This document shows positions 42,593-48,727 of a stretch of DNA of 48,727 nucleotides, piece by piece. A program made the position numbers and the translations under genes. Every line of letters starts with the position of its first letter. The stretch's first letter is position 1. Below the pieces are notes generated by a model. The model was given only the letters and a program-made list of their open reading frames with translations. It did not search any database and was not told where the DNA came from. The stretch comes from Rhodospirillales bacterium (GTDB lineage Bacteria > Pseudomonadota > Alphaproteobacteria > Rhodospirillales > Shumkoniaceae), in NCBI GenBank assembly GCA_018432935.1, contig JAHDSF010000036.1, forward strand, positions 1 through 48,727, written 5' to 3'.

Positions 42593-43984
42593 TCACGACC
42601 CGAGATCGCGGAACGCCTGCGGCGCCTGGTCGATGACGCGGGCGTCGCGGCGCTGCACCTCGAGCACGGCGAGGCCGCGCTGGTTCAGCCCGTCCTGCAG
42701 GAAGCGGAAGATGCCGTCGCGGCCCTGGAAGCCCTCGGGCGCGGTGATGGCGATGGTGCGGAAATCCGCCCCGCCGCTCGACTGCGCAAGCACCGCCGCC
42801 AGCGCCACCGCATCATAGGCGAGGGTGGCGATGCGCTCGGGCTGGCGGCCGTAGGCTTCGCGGTAGCGCTGGACGAAGGCCTCGCGGTCCTTGGGATCGG
42901 GGGCCGCGTACCAGGCGCCGAACAGGGCCGGCTCCGCCCCCAGGTTGGGGACGTCCCACTGACCGGTGCCGAGGATGCGGACGCGCGAAGGGTCGATGTC
43001 ATAGGCGGGAAGCTGGGCCGCCAGTGCCTGCAGGCGCGGTCCGCCGTCGCCCAGCAGCAGGCCGTCGAACGGCAGGTCGCCGATGGTCTCGCGGCGCTCC
43101 AGCCGGTCCAGCGCGCGGCGCGAGATCTCGTCGTCGCGGCGCCGCAGCTCTTCCTTCTGGGCGTCGAGGGCGGCCTTGCGCATCTCGAACCGGGCGAGGT
43201 CGCGCACCACGCTGGAGAAATCGACGGTTGCCGGCGGGTAGAGGCGGCTCTGCACCAGGATGGTGCCGTTGCGGGCGGCGGTCTGCCGCAGGGCGTCGGT
43301 CACCGCCACCCCGTAGGGGCTGTCCGGCGCCAGCGAGGCGACGCGCAGGATGCCGCGCGTGTTGGCGTACTCGACGACGCGGGCGATCTCGGTTTCCGGC
43401 ATGAACCCCATGATGTAGACGCCGGGTTGCGCCGCCGAGCGGTCGCTGGAGAAGGAGATGATGTTGACCCCGGCGTCCCGCGCCACCGCCGCGACCGCCT
43501 TGGTCGGCGCCGACAGCAGCGGGCCGAGAATGAGGCCCACCCCCTGGTTGAGCACCCGTCGCGCCGCTTCGACGGCGCCGTCGGTGGTGCCGCGGGTGTC
43601 CTCGACGACGAGGTCGAACTTCTGGTCGGCGAAGTCGAACAGGGCGAGCTGGGCCGCGTTCATCAGCGACCGCCCGACCTCGGCATTGGGTCCGGAAAGC
43701 GGAAGCAGCAGGCCGACTCGGGCCCGCTGATCGGGCATCAGGGCGACCTCGGCAGGCCGTATCGGCAGCGGACCGGGAGGGAGGTCCGAGACGCCGGGCG
43801 TGAAGCCGGGCATGCCCGGCGCCACCGGCGCGCCCGGCGGCGGCATCAGGATATTGCCGGTCGAAGGCAGCACCGGCTCTTGCGCGGGGCGCGCGGAACG
43901 AGGAGACTCGCAACCCGCCGCGACGAGCAGGACGGCCAGGAGCGGCAGCGCCGCAAACCGATACGCGAATCCTGAACACAACAT
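42593..43984 (-). CDS. Penicillin-binding protein activator, LpoA-like lipoprotein
   Basis: This 463-residue lipoprotein has the lipobox LVAAGC (Cys25) after a short signal peptide, a Pro/Gly-rich linker (about 30-80), and a periplasmic-binding-type domain starting RVGLLLPLSGPNAEVGRSLMNAAQLALFDF. It resembles the C-terminal half of E. coli LpoA, an outer-membrane activator of PBP1A. It lies divergent from rsmI-yraN, the same neighbourhood as lpoA in E. coli. The N-terminal TPR part of E. coli LpoA is missing, as usual in alphaproteobacteria. Confidence 0.88.
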   Translation of the reverse strand: MLCSGFAYRFAALPLLAVLLVAAGCESPRSARPAQEPVLPSTGNILMPPPGAPVAPGMPGFTPGVSDLPPGPLPIRPAEVALMPDQRARVGLLLPLSGPNAEVGRSLMNAAQLALFDFADQKFDLVVEDTRGTTDGAVEAARRVLNQGVGLILGPLLSAPTKAVAAVARDAGVNIISFSSDRSAAQPGVYIMGFMPETEIARVVEYANTRGILRVASLAPDSPYGVAVTDALRQTAARNGTILVQSRLYPPATVDFSSVVRDLARFEMRKAALDAQKEELRRRDDEISRRALDRLERRETIGDLPFDGLLLGDGGPRLQALAAQLPAYDIDPSRVRILGTGQWDVPNLGAEPALFGAWYAAPDPKDREAFVQRYREAYGRQPERIATLAYDAVALAAVLAQSSGGADFRTIAITAPEGFQGRDGIFRFLQDGLNQRGLAVLEVQRRDARVIDQAPQAFRDLGS

Positions 43985-43992
43985 CGGTCGAC

Positions 43993-44904
43993 ATGCCTCC
44001 TCGTGATCCCAACCGCGCCGGCACCCGAAACGACCAAGGCGGCGACCACAGTAGACCGCGGGATACCCGGCCTGCCAAGGGACTTATGGTGATTGCGACG
44101 CCAATTGGCAATGCCGGCGACATCACCCTGCGCGCCCTCGACGCCCTGCGCGCCGCTGACGTCGTCGCCTGCGAGGACACCCGCGTTACGGGCAGCCTGC
44201 TGAAGCGACACGGCGTCGCCACCCCGCTGACGCCCTACCACGAGCACAACGCCGCCCGGGTCCGGCCCCTGCTAATCCAGCGCCTGCAAGGTGGCGAAAC
44301 CGTGGCGCTGGTTTCGGACGCCGGGACGCCGCTGGTCTCCGACCCCGGCTACAAGCTGGTGCGCGGCTGCATCGAGGCGGGAATCCCGGTTACCCACCTG
44401 CCCGGCGCATCATCGGTGCTGACGGCCCTGGTGGTGTCGGGGCTCCCATCCGACCGCTTCCTGTTCTGCGGCTTCCCGCCACCGCGCACCAAGGCGCGGC
44501 GCGAGGTGCTGGCCGAGGTGGCCGAGGTGCGGGCGACCCTGGTCTTTCTCGAATCGCCGAAGCGGCTGGCCGCCTCGCTCGCCGACATGGCCGAGGTGCT
44601 GGGCGACCGCCCTGCCGCCGTCACCCGCGAGCTGACCAAGCTGTTCGAGGAGGTGCGGCGGGGCGGGCTGGCGGCGCTGGCCGACGAATACGCGCGCTCG
44701 GGACCGCCCAAGGGCGAGGTGACGCTGGTAGTGGCTCCGCCCGCCGAGTCGCAGGGCGGCGACGCCTCCGCCCTCGACGACGAGCTGGCGGACGCCCTCG
44801 GACGGCTGTCCCTGCGCGACGCGGTCGCCGAGGTGGCGCAGCGGCTCGCCCTGCCGCGAAAGACGGTGTACGACCGGGCCCTGCAGCTGCGGAGCGGCGG
44901 ATGA
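43993..44904 (+). CDS. rsmI: 16S rRNA (cytidine1402-2'-O)-methyltransferase
   Basis: This 303-residue enzyme modifies C1402 at the ribosomal P site. It has the tetrapyrrole-methylase-like fold: GLMVIATPIGNAGDITLRALDALRAADVVACEDTR, SDAGTPLVSDPG, HLPGASSVLTALVVSGLPSDRFLFCGFPP and ESPKRL. A 28-residue N-terminal tail before GLMVIATPIG may mean the true start is downstream, although no better codon than ATG 43993 is obvious. The stop overlaps the yraN start (ATGA). Confidence 0.96.
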   Translation: MPPRDPNRAGTRNDQGGDHSRPRDTRPAKGLMVIATPIGNAGDITLRALDALRAADVVACEDTRVTGSLLKRHGVATPLTPYHEHNAARVRPLLIQRLQGGETVALVSDAGTPLVSDPGYKLVRGCIEAGIPVTHLPGASSVLTALVVSGLPSDRFLFCGFPPPRTKARREVLAEVAEVRATLVFLESPKRLAASLADMAEVLGDRPAAVTRELTKLFEEVRRGGLAALADEYARSGPPKGEVTLVVAPPAESQGGDASALDDELADALGRLSLRDAVAEVAQRLALPRKTVYDRALQLRSGG

Positions 44905-45281
44905 CGGGCGCCGGCAGCTCGCCCCGCCGCCAGGCCGCATTCCGCAAGGGCGTCTGGGCCGAATGGGTTGCAGCTGCCATATTCTCGACACGAGGCTACC
45001 GCATCGTCGCCAGGCGCTGGCGCTGTCCCGCCGGGGAGATCGACCTCATCGTCCGCCGGGGCGGCATGCTGGTGTTCGTCGAGGTCAAGGCACGCGGCGA
45101 CGCCGACGCCCTGGACGAGGCCCTGACGGCCAGGCAGCGGCGGCGGATCGTGCGGGCGGCCGAGGCGTTCCTGACGTCGCGTCCCGCCCTGCGGGATCTC
45201 GACGTACGCTTCGACGCCGTGCTGCTGGCGCCGTGGCGATGGCCGCGATGCGTGTCGGCCGGCTGGCGGGCGCAAGAATGA
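44901..45281 (+). CDS. YraN/UPF0102 nuclease-fold protein
   Basis: This 126-residue protein has the restriction-endonuclease-like core AAAIFSTRGYRIVARRWRCPAGEIDLIVRRGGMLVFVEVKAR. The Glu-Asp and Glu-x-Lys residues (GEIDLI, FVEVK) are the predicted metal site. YraN is conserved beside rsmI and probably acts on DNA or RNA ends, but its role is not settled. It is coupled to both neighbours. Confidence 0.93.
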   Translation: MTGAGSSPRRQAAFRKGVWAEWVAAAIFSTRGYRIVARRWRCPAGEIDLIVRRGGMLVFVEVKARGDADALDEALTARQRRRIVRAAEAFLTSRPALRDLDVRFDAVLLAPWRWPRCVSAGWRAQE

Positions 45282-45319
45282 GCTTGAGACGGCTTTCCGG
45301 AGGGGGAGATCATCACGAC

Positions 45320-45916
45320 ATGACGAGCTTGAACGGGGTGCGGGTGCTGCTTGCGGCGGCTTGGCTGGCGGCCGCCTTCGGCCTCAACGGCTGCGTCGGC
45401 GCTGCGGTGGGCGCCGGGGCAACGGTCGGGGTCGCGGCGATGGAGGAGCGCGGACTCGAACAGGCGGCGCGGGACCTGCGCATCGCCACCGAGATCCGCG
45501 AAAGCTGGTTCCGCAAGAACCACGCCATGGTGGTCGACCTTGGGGTCGAGGTCCACGAGGCCCGGGTGCTGCTGACCGGCGTGACGCCCAAGGCCGAGAT
45601 CCAGGCCGACGCGGTCGACATGGCCTGGAAGGTCGAGGGCGTGAAGGAAGTCTTCAACGAGATCGTGCTCGCTCCCGAAACCGGCATCGTCGACACCGCC
45701 AACGATTCGTGGATCAGCGCCCAGCTGCAGAGCAAGCTCACCTTCGACAAGAAGATCCTGTCGATCAACTACGAGATGGAGACCGTCGCCGGCACCATCT
45801 ACCTGATCGGAGTTGCGCAGAACCAGGAAGAGCTGGACCGCGTCCTCGGCCACGCCCGCAACATCAAATACGTCAAGCGCGTCGTCAACTACGTCCGCCT
45901 GAAAGGGGCGAAGTGA
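45320..45916 (+). CDS. BON-domain lipoprotein
   Basis: This 198-residue lipoprotein has a signal peptide with lipobox GLNGC (Cys25), a glycine-rich stretch, and two BON domains (about 47-110 and 118-196; VEVHEARVLLTGVTPKAEIQADAV and AGTIYLIGVAQNQEELDRVLGHARNI). BON lipoproteins such as OsmY and DolP bind phospholipids and protect the cell envelope. The ATG at 45320 follows AGGGGGAG and gives a normal signal peptide. An ATG at 45278 overlapping the yraN stop would add 14 polar residues. Confidence 0.88.
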   Translation: MTSLNGVRVLLAAAWLAAAFGLNGCVGAAVGAGATVGVAAMEERGLEQAARDLRIATEIRESWFRKNHAMVVDLGVEVHEARVLLTGVTPKAEIQADAVDMAWKVEGVKEVFNEIVLAPETGIVDTANDSWISAQLQSKLTFDKKILSINYEMETVAGTIYLIGVAQNQEELDRVLGHARNIKYVKRVVNYVRLKGAK

Positions 45917-46758
45917 GCCTGGACACGGAGATCAGGGAGCAGCTCGCCGCCATCGGCAGGGCCGCCGACGAGGAGGAGATCGATCTCGCCGGCGGAGCCC
46001 TGTGGCTGGCGCGGGCCGCCCGCCCCCACGTCAACGCCGAGCCCTATCGCCGCCACCTCGAGACGCTGGTCTCGGAAACCCGGCTCTACGCTGGACCGCC
46101 GCCGCACGCCCTGCCGCTGCGGCTCGAAGCGCTGCGCAGCGTGCTGACGCGGCGCTTCGGCTACGGCGGCGACGACCAGGTCTTCACCGAGATCGACGCC
46201 GCCAACCTGATGCACGTGATCGACAGCCGCCGCGGCCTGCCGGTGGTGCTGGGGGTGATCATCCTCCATGTCGCCCGCTCGCTTGGTTGGGCCGCCGCGG
46301 GGCTCGACTTCCCCGGCCGCTTCCTGATCCGGATCGAAGAGGGGCAGCGCCGTGCCGTACTCGATCCCCTGCGCGGCCTGGTCGAACTGACTCCTGCCGA
46401 TCTGAGGGCGCTGCTGAAGAGTGTGCTGGGCCCGGCGGCCGAATTGACGCCGGAACTGTTCCGGCCGATGGCGAACCGGGCCATCCTCGCGCGGGTGCAG
46501 AACAACATCAAGCTGCGCCACATCCGAGCCGGCCGGCTGGAGGAGGCGCTGGGAACGATCGAAACCCTGATGCTGGTCACCCCCGAGCAATCGTCGCTAT
46601 GGCGCGAGGCCGGCCTCGTGCATGCCCGGCTGCAGCAGTTCCGGGAGGCGATCGAGGCGCTGGAGGCCTTCCTCGAGCGGGACGCCTCGCGCGGCAGCCA
46701 TCATCATGTCGCCGTCCTCATCGAGCGGCTGCGGCGGGCCTCGCGCGGCGAAGCCTAG
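45913..46758 (+). CDS. SirB1-family transglutaminase-like/TPR protein
   Basis: This 281-residue protein matches the SirB1 family: a transglutaminase-like N-terminal region (LRSVLTRRFGYGGDDQVFTEIDAANLMHVIDSRRGLPVVLGVIILHVARSLG) and a TPR-like helical C-terminus (ILARVQNNIKLRHIRAGRLEEALGTIETLMLVTPEQSSLWREAGLVHARL). The cysteine of active transglutaminases is not in the usual position, so enzymatic activity is doubtful. The start is GTG overlapping the BON gene stop. Confidence 0.87.
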   Translation: MSLDTEIREQLAAIGRAADEEEIDLAGGALWLARAARPHVNAEPYRRHLETLVSETRLYAGPPPHALPLRLEALRSVLTRRFGYGGDDQVFTEIDAANLMHVIDSRRGLPVVLGVIILHVARSLGWAAAGLDFPGRFLIRIEEGQRRAVLDPLRGLVELTPADLRALLKSVLGPAAELTPELFRPMANRAILARVQNNIKLRHIRAGRLEEALGTIETLMLVTPEQSSLWREAGLVHARLQQFREAIEALEAFLERDASRGSHHHVAVLIERLRRASRGEA

Positions 46759-46765
46759 CCGGACC

Positions 46766-47425
46766 GTGAGCGACGCCGAGCGCATCGTCGAGATCTACCG
46801 GCGGCACGCCGAGGCATGGGACCGCGACCGCGGGCGCAGCCTCTTCGAGGCGCCGTGCCTGGAGCGCTTCCTTGCTTTTTTGCCGCCGCTGGGATCCGTT
46901 CTCGACCTCGGCTGCGGCTCCGGCGAGCCGATCGCCCGCTGGTTGGTGGACCGCGGCCATCGCGTCACCGGGATCGATTCCTCGCCCGCCATGCTGGCGA
47001 TGTGCCGGCGCCGCATGCCGGACCAGCACTGGATCGCTGCCGACATGCGCGGGCTGGTGCTGGGGCGCGCCTTCAACGGCATCCTGGCGTGGGACAGCTT
47101 CTTCCACCTAGGTCACAACGACCAGCGCGGGATGTTCCCGGTGTTCGCGCGCCATGCTGGACCCGGGGCCGCCCTGATGTTCACCTCCGGACCCGGCGAC
47201 GGCGAGGCGATCGGCTGCTACCGCGGCGAACCGCTCTACCACGCCAGCCTGGACGCCGCGGAGTACCGCTCTCTTCTTGACGCAAACGGCTTCAGCGTGG
47301 TGTCGCACACGGTCGACGACCCGGATTGCGGCGGCCACACGGTCTGGCTGGCGCGGCGAGACCTGGACGCGCGCGTGCCGCGTGCGCATCATGAAGAGAC
47401 ATCCTTGCCACCGGAAAGGCCGTGA
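46766..47425 (+). CDS. Class I SAM-dependent methyltransferase (small)
   Basis: This 219-residue protein has motif [30 protein letters not shown], followed by [10 protein letters not shown] and the post-I motif [10 protein letters not shown]. The start is GTG at 46766, seven bases after the SirB1 gene. The last 20 residues are charged and not conserved-looking. The substrate is unknown; the gene precedes gshB by five bases and may be in the same transcript. Confidence 0.86.
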   Translation: MSDAERIVEIYRRHAEAWDRDRGRSLFEAPCLERFLAFLPPLGSVLDLGCGSGEPIARWLVDRGHRVTGIDSSPAMLAMCRRRMPDQHWIAADMRGLVLGRAFNGILAWDSFFHLGHNDQRGMFPVFARHAGPGAALMFTSGPGDGEAIGCYRGEPLYHASLDAAEYRSLLDANGFSVVSHTVDDPDCGGHTVWLARRDLDARVPRAHHEETSLPPERP

Positions 47426-47429
47426 AGAC

Positions 47430-48383
47430 ATGAAGCTCAAGGTCGCGTTCCAGATGGACCCGATCGCCTCGATCAACATCGACGCCGACAGCACCTTCGT
47501 GCTGGCGCTGGAGGCGCAGAAGCGCGGCCACGAGATCTTCTATTACACCCCGGCCGATCTCGCCTACCTGGAGGGCAAGGTGGTGGCGAAGGTCAGCCCG
47601 CTCGAGGTGCGGCGTCAGCACGGCGCCCACTACACCCTGGGCACCGTCGAGGAGACCGACCTGGCGATGATGGACGTGATCATGCTGCGCCAGGACCCGC
47701 CGTTCGACATGCAGTACATCACCACCACCCACCTGCTCGACCAGGTCCATCCGCGGACCCTGGTGGTGAACGATCCCTCGCACGTCCGCAACGCGCCGGA
47801 GAAGCTGTTCGTCACCCGTTTCCCGCAGCTGATGCCGGCCACCCTGATCAGCGCCGACCGCACCCGCATCCGCGCCTTCCGGCATAGGCACCAGGACATC
47901 GTCGTCAAGCCGCTGTTCGGCAACGGCGGCCTGGGCGTATTCCACGTCCGCCCCGACGACGAGAACTTCAACGCGCTCCTGGAGATGTTCCAGTCGCTCT
48001 ACCCGCGCGATCCCCTGATGGTGCAGGCGTACGTGCCGGCGGTGCGCGAGGGCGACAAGCGGATCATCCTGGTCGACGGCGAGCCGGTCGGCGCCATCAA
48101 CCGGGTGCCGGCGAAGGGGGAATCGCGCTCGAACATGCACGTCGGCGGGCAGGCGGTGCGCTCGACCCTGACCCCCCGGGAACGGGAAATCTGCGACACC
48201 ATCGGCCCCGAGCTGCACGCCCGCGGCCTGGTGTTCGTCGGCATCGACGTGATTGGCGGGCTCCTGACCGAGATCAACGTCACCTCGCCGACCGGGATCC
48301 AGGAGATCAACCGTTTCGACAACGTCTGCCTGGAAGCCCTGGTGTGGAACGCCATCGAGGCCCGCTACCAGGCGACCCGGTAG
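47430..48383 (+). CDS. gshB: Glutathione synthase
   Basis: This 317-residue ATP-grasp enzyme joins gamma-glutamylcysteine and glycine. Diagnostic parts are [83 protein letters not shown] and [13 protein letters not shown]. The ATG at 47430 gives the standard length. It closes the rsmI-yraN-BON-SirB1-methyltransferase-gshB block. Confidence 0.97.
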   Translation: MKLKVAFQMDPIASINIDADSTFVLALEAQKRGHEIFYYTPADLAYLEGKVVAKVSPLEVRRQHGAHYTLGTVEETDLAMMDVIMLRQDPPFDMQYITTTHLLDQVHPRTLVVNDPSHVRNAPEKLFVTRFPQLMPATLISADRTRIRAFRHRHQDIVVKPLFGNGGLGVFHVRPDDENFNALLEMFQSLYPRDPLMVQAYVPAVREGDKRIILVDGEPVGAINRVPAKGESRSNMHVGGQAVRSTLTPREREICDTIGPELHARGLVFVGIDVIGGLLTEINVTSPTGIQEINRFDNVCLEALVWNAIEARYQATR

Positions 48384-48687
48384 GTGCTCTCCCGCGCCAT
48401 CGCCTCAGGCGACGCCGCTGCGGGCGTATGCTGCCATTTCCCCACAATTATATACGTGACTGAATATGGAGTCCGACACTCAACGCATACGGGTCACTGA
48501 GGGCGAATACCCTGCCAGCTCGCTATCTCGGGATGTTGCGATAGAAGTTGGTCGATTGAGTCTCGCACTCGTGCCAGTCCTACGCCCGCTAGCCCGAATC
48601 TCTCAAACAATGTAGGTGCATCGGGGCTCTGATTCTGAGAAAATTGTTGTGCCGCAACAACTTAACTCGGATCAGAGGAGTTCCCCG
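48384..48687. other. AT-richer spacer between gshB and the IS1380-like transposase
   Basis: No gene can be supported in these 304 bases. From about 48440 the base composition is less GC-rich than the rest of the window, and stop codons occur in the frames I checked. The left end of the insertion sequence probably lies in the last 70 bases, around the hairpin at 48623-48686, but the exact boundary and target duplication cannot be fixed without the other end. Confidence 0.5.
48623..48686 (+). promoter_or_regulatory. Nested hairpin covering the transposase ribosome-binding site
   Basis: An inner stem TTGTTG/CAACAA (48644-48649 with 48655-48660, loop TGCCG) is enclosed by CTCTGAT/ATCAGAG (48627-48633 with 48671-48677) and by GGGG/CCCC (48623-48626 with 48683-48686). 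The outer strand includes part of AGAGGAG (48674-48680), the ribosome site for the ATG at 48688. Such structures limit transposase translation from outside transcripts in other IS families. It may also be part of the terminal inverted repeat. Confidence 0.45.
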
Positions 48688-48727
48688 ATGCCCACAGAGT
48701 GTATCCCGGCCCTGTTCGGTTTTGCCA
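48688..48727 (+). mobile_element. Start of an IS1380-family-like transposase, cut by window end
   Basis: Only thirteen codons are visible, reading MPTECIPALFGFA. This opening resembles IS1380-family transposases as I remember them. The ATG is preceded by AGAGGAG at good spacing. The AT-richer DNA before it supports a mobile element. The rest of the gene, its DDE residues and the right end lie outside the window. Confidence 0.6.

Overview
This GC-rich window reads as chromosomal DNA of an alphaproteobacterium, most likely Rhodospirillales or a close relative. The support is gene order: hrcA-grpE divergent from rph-rdgB-hemW, a PBP-activator lipoprotein divergent from rsmI-yraN-BON-gshB, and an encapsulated-ferritin/encapsulin pair like that of Rhodospirillum. 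Family assignments rest on motifs read in the translations; no database search was run. Genes are tightly packed, and a dozen pairs are coupled by start/stop overlaps (ATGA, GTGA, TTGA or TGATG). No rRNA, tRNA or CRISPR array was seen.

Layout. 1-4.0 kb: pgk (minus) flanked by REP-like palindromes, an Atg22-type MFS exporter, and a SIS-domain protein coupled to a BolA protein. 4.0-9.6 kb: an orphan PAS histidine kinase, a zincin-fold metallopeptidase, pterin-4a-carbinolamine dehydratase, a secreted trypsin-like protease, and a LysR regulator coupled to a DMT exporter. 9.7-16.6 kb: a DUF1127 protein, a second DMT transporter, a quinone oxidoreductase coupled to a methyltransferase, a SpoU-type RNA methyltransferase, an AAA/DUF4143 ATPase with operator-like dyads in front, and a cupin coupled to a four-cysteine (Fe-S type) uracil-DNA glycosylase.

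16.7-20.3 kb: a compact operon of a low-molecular-weight phosphatase, two tandem fructosamine-kinase paralogues and a HAD phosphatase, followed by an RraA-family protein. This looks like a protein-deglycation (Amadori repair) cluster and is the most unusual system in the window. 20.3-26.9 kb: thpR, a stand-alone FIST protein, tesA divergent from the ybbA-ybbP ABC exporter, and a Bax-inhibitor-1 family membrane protein with a clear terminator.

27-31 kb: a J-domain protein, an NHL-propeller protein, the encapsulin iron-storage operon (cargo then shell, with a visible cargo-loading peptide) and a YkvA protein. 31-38 kb: a response regulator-PP2C phosphatase, an M32 carboxypeptidase, thrC coupled to an M16 processing-type protease, and a split UxaA-family dehydratase. 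38-48.4 kb: the housekeeping block grpE, hrcA, rph, rdgB, hemW, PBP activator, rsmI, yraN, BON lipoprotein, SirB1/TPR protein, methyltransferase and gshB. The last 340 bases are less GC-rich and end in the start of an IS1380-like transposase cut by the window edge.
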